Origin: Paraburkholderia ginsengiterrae
GTDB lineage: Bacteria > Pseudomonadota > Gammaproteobacteria > Burkholderiales > Burkholderiaceae
Direction: 5' to 3'
Length of the DNA: 64,000 bases
Assembly: GCF_001645125.1 (NCBI RefSeq)
Contig: NZ_LXKA01000287.1
Coordinates: forward strand, 16,878-80,877
The translations under genes and the position numbers were made by a program. The notes under the pieces are model-generated. The model had not been told where the DNA came from and did not search any database. It saw nothing but the letters and a program-made list of their open reading frames with translations. Shown here piece after piece: positions 55,602 through 64,000 of the stretch. Every line of letters starts with the position of its first letter. Position 1 is the first letter of the stretch.

Positions 55602-55707
55602 AGAACATGCAGGACGAACGCCGCGGGGATGCGGCGGCGCGTTCATGACCCCAGTTCCGCTTGCCGCTTTCCGATTGTCGCGGCAACGCCTACGGATGGA
55701 CCTCACG

Positions 55708-56799
55708 ATGCACACTCCCATGCGCAAGATCCCCGTCACCATCGTCACGGGCTTTCTCGGCAGCGGCAAGACCACGCTGCTGCGGCACATTCTTCAACAT
55801 GCGGGCGGCAAGCGCATCGCGGTAATCGTCAACGAGTTCGGCGAACTCGGCATCGACGGAGAAATCCTCAAGGGCTGCGGTATCGGCTGCGATGAAAACG
55901 GCGTCGAAACCGAAGGCCAATTGTATGAACTCGCGAACGGGTGCCTGTGCTGCACCGTGCAGGAAGAATTCTTCCCGGTGATGGAAAAACTCGTGGAGCG
56001 CCGCGATCAGATCGATCACGTGCTGATCGAGACGTCGGGCCTCGCGTTGCCCAAACCGCTGGTGCAGGCGTTCAACTGGCCGCAGATCAAGAACAGCTTT
56101 ACCGTCGATGCCGTGGTGACCGTGGTGGACGGTCCGGCCGCCGCGAGCGGCCAGTTCGCCGACAATCCGGTCGCCGTCGACGCACAGCGCAAGGCCGATC
56201 CGAATCTCGATCACGAGTCGCCGCTGCATGAGCTGTTCGAAGACCAGCTGTCCGCGGCCGATCTGGTGATTCTGAACAAGACGGATCTGCTCGACGAGGC
56301 GCAGCAAGGCGCGGTGGAAGCGGTGATCCGCGAAGAAATTCCGCCGCAAGTGAAGATCGTGCGCGCGCACATGGGCCAGCTCGATCTGCACACGTTGCTG
56401 GGCCTCGAAGCCGCCTCGGAAGACACGATCCACCTGCGCCACGACCACCACGGTTCCGCGGACGACGCCGATCACCATCACGACGAATTCGATTCCGTGG
56501 TCGTCGAGGCCAGCGCGCCGTCGCGCGAAGCGGTGATTGGCGCGCTACAGGCGCTGGTCGAAACGAACACGATTTACCGCGTGAAGGGTTTTGCCGCGCT
56601 GCCGGGCGCGCCGATGCGTCTGGTGATTCAGGGCGTGGGCCGCCGCTTCGACAGCTACTTCGACCGGCGCTGGCAGGCCGGTGAAGGTGGCACGAGCCGC
56701 TTCGTGCTGATCGGCGAGGATCTCGATCAGGCCGCGCTGCAGCGTGCGTTCGACGCGGCGCTTGGCCTGCCGTCGAGCGCCGAAGCGCAACAGGCGTAA
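55708..56799 (+). CDS. cobW: CobW GTPase, cobalt chaperone
   Basis: 363 aa from ATG 55708; ATG 55696 is also possible. P-loop [11 protein letters not shown] (about 14-24), the CXCC metal motif in [13 protein letters not shown] (about 80), and NKTD (about 192) for guanine binding. A His/Asp-rich loop [20 protein letters not shown] (about 234-253) and the C-terminal CobW domain follow. It delivers cobalt to the CobN chelatase encoded 6 nt downstream. Confidence 0.95.
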   Translation: MHTPMRKIPVTIVTGFLGSGKTTLLRHILQHAGGKRIAVIVNEFGELGIDGEILKGCGIGCDENGVETEGQLYELANGCLCCTVQEEFFPVMEKLVERRDQIDHVLIETSGLALPKPLVQAFNWPQIKNSFTVDAVVTVVDGPAAASGQFADNPVAVDAQRKADPNLDHESPLHELFEDQLSAADLVILNKTDLLDEAQQGAVEAVIREEIPPQVKIVRAHMGQLDLHTLLGLEAASEDTIHLRHDHHGSADDADHHHDEFDSVVVEASAPSREAVIGALQALVETNTIYRVKGFAALPGAPMRLVIQGVGRRFDSYFDRRWQAGEGGTSRFVLIGEDLDQAALQRAFDAALGLPSSAEAQQA

Positions 56800-56805
56800 G
56801 CGTTC

Positions 56806-59800
56806 ATGCATCTGCTGCGCACCACGCCGGGCGGGTTTGTCGACGATACGCAAGGCGTGATCCGTATCGATCAGCAGCCCGCCGATATCGTGGTGCTCAG
56901 CTCCGCCGATACCACGCTGTCGCTGCTCGCGAGCGTATTTCCGCGCCTGGGCGACGGCTTTCCGAGCGTGCGGCTCGCGAATGTGACTTATCTGCGGCAA
57001 CCGGCGTCCGTCGATTTCTATGTCGAAGACGTCTTGCAGCATGCCCGCGTGGTGGTGGTTGATCATCTCGGCGGCGAGGCGTACTGGCCGTACGGCATCG
57101 AGCAGGTCGTGGCACTCGCCGAGCGCAAGCAGCAGACACTCGCGATGTTCTCCGGCGATCTGCAGGAAGATCCCAACCTGCTCGCGCGCAGCACGGCCGA
57201 TGCCGATCTGTGCCATCAACTGTGGCGCTATCTGCGCGAAGGCGGTCCGCAGAATGCGGAGGCGTTCCTGCGCTGTATCGCGTATCGCGCGCTGGGCTGG
57301 GGGCGCGAGCCAGCGCCGCCGCGCGCGTTGCCTGCCGCGACGCTCTACCATCCCGAGCGCGAACTGCCGACCGTGGCCGACTGGCAGGCACGCTGGCGCG
57401 CCGGCGCGCCGGTCGCGGCGATTCTGTTCTACAAGGCGCACCTGCAGGCGGCGAACACGGCCGTGTTCGATGCGCTTATCGAGGCGCTCGAGTCGCAAGG
57501 GTTGAATGCGCTGCCGATCGCGATTACCTCGCTGAAAGACGCGATGAGCCGCGATGTCGTGCAATCGCTCTGTGCGCAGCACGATGTCGCGCTGGTGCTG
57601 AATACGACGGCGTTCGCCGCGTCCGCGATCGACGACCCCGAGCCGCTCGCGCTCGCCGGCGATGCGCCCGTGTTCCAGGTGATCCTGAGCGGCGGCAATC
57701 GCGAGGACTGGGCGAAGGACAATCACGGCCTCAATTCGCGCGATATCGCGATGCATATCGCGCTGCCGGAAGTGGACGGCCGCATCATCACGCGGGCGAT
57801 CAGCTTCAAGGGGCTCGCGTATCGTTGCCCGCATACCCAGGTCGATGTGGTGCGTTATCAGCCGGACCTCGAACGGGTCGGCTTTCTCGCCGAACTGAGC
57901 CGGCGCTGGTGCCGTCTGCGCACGCTCGATAACGCGGAGAAGAAAGTCGCGCTGATTCTCGCCAACTATCCGATGAGCGAAGGGCGCATCGGCAATGGCG
58001 TGGGGCTCGACACGCCGGCCTCGGTGGTCGGCATTCTGTCGATGCTGCGCGACGAGGGTTATCGTCTCGCCGAGTTGCCCGCGCACGGCGACGCGCTGCT
58101 GAAGAAACTGACCGAAGGCGTGACCAACGATCCAGTCGTACGCGATCTGCGCCCCGCGCTGCAAAGCCTCGCGCTCGACGACTATCTCGTGCACTTCAAC
58201 GCGTTGCCCGGCGAAGCACGGCAGGCCTTGAACGCGCGATGGGGCGCGCCCGAGCAGGACCCGACGTTGCGGCGCGGCCGTTTCATGATCGCCGGCTGGC
58301 GCTGCGGACAGGTGTTCGTCGGCATTCAACCGTCGCGGTCCCGCGAGCAGGGCGACTACGCGAGCTATCACGACGCCGAACTCGTGCCGCCGCATGCGTA
58401 TCTGGCGTTCTATTTCTGGCTGCGTCACCAGTTTGGCATTGACGCGGTCGTCCATGTCGGCAAGCACGGCAATCTGGAATGGCTGCCGGGCAAGAGCGTT
58501 GCGTTGAGCGATGCGTGCTGGCCCGATCTGATTCTCGGGCCGATGCCGCATCTGTATCCGTTCATCGTCAACGATCCCGGCGAGGGAAGCCAGGCGAAGC
58601 GTCGCGCGCAGGCCGTCATCATCGATCATCTGATGCCACCGCTCACGCGCGCCGAGAGCTATGGGCCGTTGCAGGACCTCGAGCGCCAGGTCGACGAATA
58701 CTATGAAGCGCTGATGGTCGACCCGCGCCGCTCGAAGCTGTTGCGCAGCACGATTCTGGCGACCATCGTCGAACACCGGCTGCATGAGGAGCTGAGTCTC
58801 GCGAAGCCGAACAGGACGGATGACGAAGACGCGCTGCTCACGCGAGTCGATGCGTGGCTGTGCGAGCTGAAGGAAGCGCAGATTCGCGATGGCCTGCATA
58901 CGTTCGGACAATCGCCCGCGGGTGTGCAGCGGCGCGATACGTTGCTCGCGTTGGGACGTTTTCCGATTGGTGATGGGAAAGGCGGCAAGGCTGGTTTGAT
59001 CGACGCGTTGGCGCGCGATCTGCGGCTGGATCATCTGTTCGATCCGCTCAGCGTGGATTGGGCTGCGGCGTGGGACGGTCCGCGCCCGGATGTGCTGCAA
59101 CAGGTGAGCGATGCGTCGTGGCGGCACTGCGGCGATACGCGTGAGCGTCTGGAACTGCTGGCGGCCGAGATGTTGCGCGGCGTGTGCGGCGATCAGTTGG
59201 GTGTGGCGTCAATACCGCTTGCCGTAGATCTGCCGCAAGCCCACCAGGTGATCGAGCGTCTGCGCAACGACGTGCTGCCGCGCCTCGACGCTTGCGGCCC
59301 GCAGGAAATGCATCATCTGAAGCGCGGTCTCGAAGGGCGGTTCGTGCCGTCGGGACCGAGCGGTTCGCCGTCGCGCGGACGGCCCGATGTGCTGCCGACC
59401 GGCCGCAACTTCTATTCGGTCGACACGCGTGCGATTCCCACGCAAGCCGCCTGGTCGCTTGGGTTGAAATCCGCCCAGCAGTTGATCGAACGGCATCTGC
59501 AGGAACACGGCGATTATCCGCGTGCCATCGGCCTGTCAGTTTGGGGCACAGCGACGATGCGCACCGGCGGCGACGATATCGCCCAGGCACTCGCGCTACT
59601 GGGCGTGCGGCCGAAGTGGGCGCCTGGCAGCCATCGTGTGACCGATTTCGAAATCATGCCGATCGAGGCCTTCGACCGGCCGCGTATCGACGTGACGTTG
59701 CGCGTGTCCGGCTTCTTTCGCGATGCCTTTGCCAACGTGATGCATCTGTTCGACGCCGCCGTGCAGGCAGTCGCGGAACTCGACGAACCGGAAGAACTGA

Positions 59801-60609
59801 ATCCACTGCGCGCGCGCGTGCTGCGCGAGCGCGAAGCGCTCGTCGCGCGCGGCATGGATGCCGTTGAAGCGCGCAAGCGCGCCGGCTGGCGTGTGTTCAG
59901 CGCGCGTCCCGGCGCCTATGGCGCGGGTCTGCAGGACATGATCGACTCGCAACAATGGCAGACCGACGCCGATCTCGCCAACGCGTATCAGGCGTGGGGC
60001 GGCTACGCATACACGCAGAAGAGCGCGGGCGAGGAAGCGCGCCACGCGTTCGGCACGCGCCTCGCGGCGATGGACGTGGTGCTGCAGAACCAGGACAACC
60101 GCGAGCACGACCTGCTCGATTCGAACGACTACTACCAGTTCCAGGGCGGCATGGTCGCCGCGGTGCGGCATCTGGCCGGCGCGCAACCTAGCGTCTATCA
60201 CGCCGACCACAGCAATCCGGCCGCGCCGCGCGTGCGCACGCTGCACGAGGAGATCGCGCGCGTGATCCGCTCGCGCGTGGTCAATCCGAAATGGCTCGAT
60301 GGCGTGAAACGGCACGGTTACAAGGGGGCGGCGGAAATCGCCGCGACCGTCGATTACCTGTACGGTTACGACGCGACCGCGCGCGTGATTGCGGATCATC
60401 AATACGCGCTCGTCACCGATGCCTATCTGAACGACGCCGATACCCGCGAGTTCCTGCAGCGGCACAACCCGCACGCGTTGCATTCGATTTGCGAGCGTCT
60501 GCTCGAAGCCATGCAGCGCGGTTTGTGGCAGGCGCCCGGCGATTATCGCGCGCAGGTTGAACAGCATCTGCTCGCGAATGAGCAGCAGATCGAAGGGACG
60601 CAAACATGA
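56806..60609 (+). CDS. cobN: cobaltochelatase subunit CobN
   Basis: 1267 aa, normal length. The large subunit binds hydrogenobyrinic acid a,c-diamide and inserts cobalt in the aerobic pathway. Conserved blocks are visible: HVGKHGNLEWLPGKSVALSD near 547-566, the GPMPHLYPFIVNDPGEGSQAKRRAQA stretch, and a C-terminal SNDYYQFQGGM segment near 1105. It follows cobW by 6 bases and overlaps the next gene by 4 (ATGA). Confidence 0.95.
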   Translation: MHLLRTTPGGFVDDTQGVIRIDQQPADIVVLSSADTTLSLLASVFPRLGDGFPSVRLANVTYLRQPASVDFYVEDVLQHARVVVVDHLGGEAYWPYGIEQVVALAERKQQTLAMFSGDLQEDPNLLARSTADADLCHQLWRYLREGGPQNAEAFLRCIAYRALGWGREPAPPRALPAATLYHPERELPTVADWQARWRAGAPVAAILFYKAHLQAANTAVFDALIEALESQGLNALPIAITSLKDAMSRDVVQSLCAQHDVALVLNTTAFAASAIDDPEPLALAGDAPVFQVILSGGNREDWAKDNHGLNSRDIAMHIALPEVDGRIITRAISFKGLAYRCPHTQVDVVRYQPDLERVGFLAELSRRWCRLRTLDNAEKKVALILANYPMSEGRIGNGVGLDTPASVVGILSMLRDEGYRLAELPAHGDALLKKLTEGVTNDPVVRDLRPALQSLALDDYLVHFNALPGEARQALNARWGAPEQDPTLRRGRFMIAGWRCGQVFVGIQPSRSREQGDYASYHDAELVPPHAYLAFYFWLRHQFGIDAVVHVGKHGNLEWLPGKSVALSDACWPDLILGPMPHLYPFIVNDPGEGSQAKRRAQAVIIDHLMPPLTRAESYGPLQDLERQVDEYYEALMVDPRRSKLLRSTILATIVEHRLHEELSLAKPNRTDDEDALLTRVDAWLCELKEAQIRDGLHTFGQSPAGVQRRDTLLALGRFPIGDGKGGKAGLIDALARDLRLDHLFDPLSVDWAAAWDGPRPDVLQQVSDASWRHCGDTRERLELLAAEMLRGVCGDQLGVASIPLAVDLPQAHQVIERLRNDVLPRLDACGPQEMHHLKRGLEGRFVPSGPSGSPSRGRPDVLPTGRNFYSVDTRAIPTQAAWSLGLKSAQQLIERHLQEHGDYPRAIGLSVWGTATMRTGGDDIAQALALLGVRPKWAPGSHRVTDFEIMPIEAFDRPRIDVTLRVSGFFRDAFANVMHLFDAAVQAVAELDEPEELNPLRARVLREREALVARGMDAVEARKRAGWRVFSARPGAYGAGLQDMIDSQQWQTDADLANAYQAWGGYAYTQKSAGEEARHAFGTRLAAMDVVLQNQDNREHDLLDSNDYYQFQGGMVAAVRHLAGAQPSVYHADHSNPAAPRVRTLHEEIARVIRSRVVNPKWLDGVKRHGYKGAAEIAATVDYLYGYDATARVIADHQYALVTDAYLNDADTREFLQRHNPHALHSICERLLEAMQRGLWQAPGDYRAQVEQHLLANEQQIEGTQT

Positions 60610-61694
60610 ATGCAGCGACGGATGTGACAACCTTGGCGACAACTCCACGGCTGGCTTTCCCCTTTGCCGCGCTGATCGGCCAGGCGCCGTTGCAGCAGGC
60701 GCTGCTGTTGGCCGCGATCGATCCGGGGCTGGGCGGCGTGCTGGTGGCCGGGCCGCGCGGCACGGCCAAGTCCACGGCGGCGCGCGCGCTCGCCGAGTTG
60801 CTGCCGCAGGGGCAACTGGTGAATCTGCCGCTCGGTGCGAGCGAAGACCGGCTGATCGGCACGCTCGATATCGAAACCGTGCTGCGCGATGGATCGGTGC
60901 GTTTTTCGCCGGGCCTGCTTGCGAAAGCGCATGGCGGCGTGCTGTATGTGGACGAGGTCAACCTGTTGCCCGATGCGCTCGTCGATGCCTTGCTCGACGC
61001 GGCGGCGAGCGGCGTGAATACCGTCGAACGCGATGGCGTTTCGCATAGCCACGAAGCGAGCTTCGTGCTGATCGGCACGATGAATCCTGAAGAGGGTGAG
61101 TTGCGCCCGCAATTGATCGACCGCTTCGGTTTGATGGTCGAGTTGCAGAACTGTTTCGAAGCCGGCGTGCGTGAGGAGATCGTGAAGGCACGGCTCGCGT
61201 TCGATCTCGATCCGCGGGGTTTTCGCGCGGGGTACGCGCAGCAGCAGGCGGAGTACGTCGAGCGGATTCGCGCGGCGCGGGCGACGCTGCCGCAGCTTTC
61301 GTTCGATGCCGCCGTGCACGCACGTGTCAGCGCGCTGTGCATCGGCGCGGCCGTGGATGGATTGCGCGCCGATCTCGTGTTGCTGCGCGCGGCGCGGGCG
61401 CTGGCGGCGCTCGAGCAGGTGGCTGTGGTGACGCCCGAGCATGTGGATCGGGTCGCGGAGACGGTGCTGGTTCATCGGCGGCGTCATCATGAAGAGCCGG
61501 CGGGCGGTGCGCCGGGTGAGCGCGGGGATTCGCGGCAGGCGTCCTCCGGCAGGGACCTTGCGGGCTCGGACCGGGAAGATCGCGTGCCTTCGTCTACCGC
61601 AAGCGGCGAGAACGACTGGGGCTATCTGGCGCCCGAGCCGGCTGCAGCCAAACACGTCAAGAGCGTCGTGCCGCTTGACGCAAAAAAACACTGA
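60606..61694 (+). CDS. ChlI/BchI-like AAA+ chelatase subunit
   Basis: 362 aa. Walker A GPRGTAKSTAARALAELLP (about 45-63), Walker B GGVLYVDEVNLLPDALVDALLDA (about 110-132), and sensor motif GTMNPEEGELRPQLIDRFGL. This is the magnesium-chelatase I-subunit family, here in a cobalt-chelatase operon beside cobN, so it likely takes the place of CobS. The last 65 residues after VHRRRHHEEP are a Gly/Ser/Asp-rich tail with little conservation to the family. Confidence 0.92.
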   Translation: MNAATDVTTLATTPRLAFPFAALIGQAPLQQALLLAAIDPGLGGVLVAGPRGTAKSTAARALAELLPQGQLVNLPLGASEDRLIGTLDIETVLRDGSVRFSPGLLAKAHGGVLYVDEVNLLPDALVDALLDAAASGVNTVERDGVSHSHEASFVLIGTMNPEEGELRPQLIDRFGLMVELQNCFEAGVREEIVKARLAFDLDPRGFRAGYAQQQAEYVERIRAARATLPQLSFDAAVHARVSALCIGAAVDGLRADLVLLRAARALAALEQVAVVTPEHVDRVAETVLVHRRRHHEEPAGGAPGERGDSRQASSGRDLAGSDREDRVPSSTASGENDWGYLAPEPAAAKHVKSVVPLDAKKH

Positions 61695-61774
61695 GCCATC
61701 GGAAGGGCGCCGCCGCTGACTCGCGCAGCGGTTTTCGATGGCGGCAAGGTGCGGGTGCAAGTCAGCGTCACCGC

Positions 61775-62365
61775 TTGCAGGGTGCGCCGGGCAAGCGCAT
61801 CGCGTGGCCGCAGACGCTCGCCGCGATGCGCCAGGACGTGTTGCGCGCCGAGCACTTGCGCTTCGTGCGCGCGGCGCCGCGCGGCGGCGTGCTCCATTGC
61901 TTCGTGCTCGATTGTTCTGGTTCGATGCTGGCCGGGCAGCGCCTCTCGCTCGCCAAGGGGCTGTTGATCGCCTTGTTCGATCGCGCCAGCGCCGCGCGAG
62001 CCGAGGCGGCGCTGGTCTGCTTTGGCGGCGCCGGTGCGGATGTGCGCTTCGGCCCTGCTGTGCCGCGCTGGTGGAACGAGCGGTGGCTCAGGCCCGTCGA
62101 AGGCGGGGGCGGCACGCCGCTGGCCGCCGGCGTTCGGCGCGCCGCGCAGCTGCTGGAGCGCAGTGCGCGCCGCAAGCCCGCGCAGCAGCGCTGGCTGTGG
62201 ATTCTGACCGATGGCCGGACGCGTGACGTGCCCGCGCGTCCGCCTGGCGTGGATGAGGTCGTGTTCGTCGATTTTGAGCGGGAGACGATACGGCTCGGCC
62301 GCTGCGAAACGCTGGCGGCCGCGTGGGGTGCGCGGCGTCTGACGCCGGAAGAACTGATCGGCTGA
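61775..62365 (+). CDS. ChlD-like VWA chelatase subunit, start unclear
   Basis: 196 aa counted from TTG 61775. The von Willebrand A domain carries the metal site D-x-S-G-S in CFVLDCSGSMLAGQRLSLAKG (two parts, about 43-63) and the late LWILTDGRTRDVP. It should act as the CobT-like partner of the AAA+ subunit. The frame stays open upstream to a TGA at 61676-61678, and the protein-like stretch just before the TTG (QRHR) joins smoothly to LQGAPGKRIAWP, typical of this family. No ATG or GTG exists in that frame upstream. ATG 61738 is in the +1 frame. Either a TTG or CTG start or an N-terminal lesion is involved. Confidence 0.8.
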   Translation: MQGAPGKRIAWPQTLAAMRQDVLRAEHLRFVRAAPRGGVLHCFVLDCSGSMLAGQRLSLAKGLLIALFDRASAARAEAALVCFGGAGADVRFGPAVPRWWNERWLRPVEGGGGTPLAAGVRRAAQLLERSARRKPAQQRWLWILTDGRTRDVPARPPGVDEVVFVDFERETIRLGRCETLAAAWGARRLTPEELIG

Positions 62366-62402
62366 GCGGCGCGCCGGCGTTCCTGCGCCGGTATTCCGGT
62401 GC

Positions 62403-63341
62403 TTATTTCAGGCCGGTCGGCCAATACATCACGTCGTCCTGGCGGTCGAACACGTAGACTTTCATCGCCATCTGCTGCGCGGCGTCGAGTTGATCGAGTT
62501 CGAGGCCATGAGTCGAAGGCTCGCCCGGCGCGCTGCCTTTCTGCACATTGCGGATCACCGCCGTGGTTTCGATCATGGTATCGAGATCTGCTGATTTCAG
62601 ACGGAACGCGATTCGCAACCGTTCGCCGACCGCGCCCAGCGTCCACGACGCCGCTAGCGACATGCCGAGTGCGCTGATGCCCTTCGCGAGGCCAAGACCT
62701 TCATACGATTCCCCGCTTTCGCCGATGCCGAAACGCACCGGGAGGTGCGCGCGGACCCGGATCGACTTGCGTTCGCGCAGGCGGCGGATCACGCCGGGCT
62801 TCGACAGCACGACGTAGTCGAATGGTGCGCGGCAGACTGCTTCGACTGTGCAGACGAAACGGAACACGGCCTGGCTGGCGATGGCGACGATTTCGATATT
62901 TTCGCCGATGCCTAACTGGAGCAGGCGGCCCTCATGTAGCGGCGGGGTGACGAAGAGCGAGTGATTCGGAGCGAATCCGATGATGCGGCATGGATGCATG
63001 GGCGCGCCGCTGCCGAGTTGCGAACGTATGCCGATCAACGCACCGATTTCCAGGTGCATGTCCTTGAGGGTGAACTGGGCGTTTGGATCCGCTTGGGGTT
63101 CCGACGCGGGCGGCGGTTGCGTGGACGTATCCGCCAGGTCGCCGCGCTGCGGCTGGAAGTGCGCAAACAGAAACGAGCGTTCGTCCGTGGTCGCCAGGAT
63201 CGCGCCGTTGTGGAACAGGAGCGTGCCGTCGGCGTCGACGATCGGCCAGCCAAGCGGCGTGCCTACCGGCACCGCGTCCAGGTTCAGCGTTGGCGCGGCG
63301 CGTGAGGCTTCCTCGATATGGTCCTCGACTGGATTATCCAT
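62403..63341 (-). CDS. PilZ-domain (YcgR-like) protein
   Basis: 312 aa. An N-terminal YcgR-N-like beta domain (about 90-180) is followed by a PilZ domain (about 182-300) opening with RRLRERKSIRVRAHLPVRF, the arginine motif that binds cyclic di-GMP. The second motif reads KGISALGMS where DxSxxG is usual, so the Asp is replaced by Gly. It may act as a flagellar or surface-adhesion brake. No flagellar genes are near; it is monocistronic and convergent with the chelatase operon. Confidence 0.82.
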   Translation of the reverse strand: MDNPVEDHIEEASRAAPTLNLDAVPVGTPLGWPIVDADGTLLFHNGAILATTDERSFLFAHFQPQRGDLADTSTQPPPASEPQADPNAQFTLKDMHLEIGALIGIRSQLGSGAPMHPCRIIGFAPNHSLFVTPPLHEGRLLQLGIGENIEIVAIASQAVFRFVCTVEAVCRAPFDYVVLSKPGVIRRLRERKSIRVRAHLPVRFGIGESGESYEGLGLAKGISALGMSLAASWTLGAVGERLRIAFRLKSADLDTMIETTAVIRNVQKGSAPGEPSTHGLELDQLDAAQQMAMKVYVFDRQDDVMYWPTGLK

Positions 63342-63684
63342 GCTCTCAGGTTTTATATGTGACGGGATATCCTGGTTGACGGCGAGGGAGGGGGAAACTT
63401 TAGTTTTTTGGATGTTCGGCTTACCATTTTTCTATGTCTTTTCTGTAGCGCGCGGGATTTGTCGTCCATGCCGGATGTGTCGCGTAGCGGTGGCTATATA
63501 TAGGCGGGTTGTTCAGCGCCCCGTTGGCTGCTTAAAGAAGTAGCAGTAAGCGGTGTCTACGGTGTCGGGGTGTGATGTGCTCAGGAGTCGCGCATTAAAT
63601 CGGATAACTAATCAATTTGGTGGCGTGATCGCGGCGATCTGTTCGGCGCTTCTTCGCCTTCTGAAAAATATTGTGCGAAGGGGG
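63342..63684. other. intergenic, nothing recognised
   Basis: About 340 bases between the PilZ-type gene and the rRNA promoter. A/T-rich stretches near 63395-63435 and 63661-63670 may include the PilZ gene promoter and an UP element of the rRNA promoter. I see no gene. Confidence 0.5.
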
Positions 63685-63713
63685 TTGACGACATGTCGGC
63701 CGATCTCCATAAT
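63685..63713 (+). promoter_or_regulatory. rrn P1: rRNA operon promoter (P1 type)
   Basis: TTGACG (63685-63690) and CATAAT (63708-63713) separated by 17 bases, with an A/T-rich UP-like stretch just upstream (GAAAAATATT). Strong promoter in front of the rRNA leader. Confidence 0.85.
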
Positions 63714-64000
63714 CTCGTTTCTCTGCTGCTGATGCAGCGACGCAGAACGAAGCGGTGCCGGGGTAGTTGAAGTGCGGTGCCGGTTCGGTGGTGAATGCGT
63801 AATCGATCTTTAAAAATTAACAGCCGATAAGTGTGGGCGCTTGATGCGCGACGCGCTGCCGGGTCTTTCGGGATCGGGCAGGAAGCGAAAGTATCAAGTC
63901 TCACACAGTAATGAAAGGAAGGTTTTTTTGTCTTCGGACAGATTAATCATTCGTCAGTACGTTGAGTGAGCGACCGGTTGGTAACACAACCGAAAACAGT
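63714..64000 (+). ncRNA. 16S rRNA leader (5' part of an rrn operon, partial)
   Basis: Downstream of the promoter, a boxA-like antitermination element (GATCTTTAAAAATT, 63805-63818) is followed by ACAGCCGATAAGTGTGGGCG, a leader known from Burkholderia rRNA operons. A processing stem (CTTGAT with ATCAAG) and further leader sequence follow to the edge. The 16S 5' end (beginning near GAACTGAAGAGTTTG) is not reached, so the gene itself lies just outside. Confidence 0.88.

Noticed and set aside
56545-59127. 860-codon open frame on the minus strand
   Set aside because: Antisense shadow of cobW/cobN. The real proteins on the plus strand show clear family motifs.

Overview
The window reads as a chromosomal segment of a high-GC betaproteobacterium of the Burkholderia/Paraburkholderia type. 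Evidence: two DUF4148 periplasmic proteins, a Burkholderia-type LipA lipase of 364 aa with its foldase, aerobic-type cobalamin genes, strong GC3 bias, and at the right edge a typical burkholderial rRNA leader (promoter, boxA-like element, processing stem) stopping just short of 16S rRNA. I see no insertion sequences, phage genes, CRISPR or tRNA. The species is not determined.

Layout. 1-5253: the tail of an NlpD-like protein, a small unknown protein, then a three-gene periplasmic molybdenum hydroxylase operon (2Fe-2S subunit, Tat-exported molybdopterin subunit, triheme cytochrome c) closed by a strong terminator shared with a convergent secreted glycoside hydrolase with a long Thr-Pro linker. 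8044-15866: seven ABC-transport genes on the minus strand (a PotABCD-like set followed by a polar-amino-acid-type set without its own ATPase), divergent from a LysR regulator. 15914-25548: a small repeat protein, acyltransferase, DUF1326/DUF2182 pair, cation/proton antiporter, BON protein, alkyladenine glycosylase, DUF4148, CBS protein, GTP cyclohydrolase II, a small membrane ORF and an NmrA-like protein divergent from an AraC regulator. 26820-28989: lipase and foldase.

29017-33408 is a compact ECF-sigma stress module: sigma factor, two anti-sigma-like proteins, DUF4148, a catalase-related peroxidase and cytochrome b561. Four matches to one spaced motif (GGAATARA-N12-GTG, then TT) sit upstream of four of its transcription units, which I read as the sigma factor's own promoter. 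33430-36998: dimethylglycine/sarcosine dehydrogenase-like enzyme divergent from a DeoR regulator. 37122-42755: SWIM/SNF2 helicase, a His-rich exported peptide, an NlpD-like lipoprotein and RlpA. 43322-44671: ClC channel. 45554-50942: response regulator, LysM-FecR protein, CHASE2 histidine kinase and lipoprotein.

50967-62365 is a cobalamin supply island in two divergent operons. Leftward: cobA-cobE-cobO-cobB-bluB. Rightward: cobW-cobN-chlI-like-chlD-like. Each operon has its own cobalamin riboswitch, so B12 should repress both arms from one intergenic region. The chlD-like gene has no normal start codon. A PilZ-type protein and the rRNA leader close the window.

The most distinctive signals are the repeated ECF promoter motif, the back-to-back riboswitches, the ATPase-less amino-acid transporter set, and several AT-rich or structured gaps that no gene explains.
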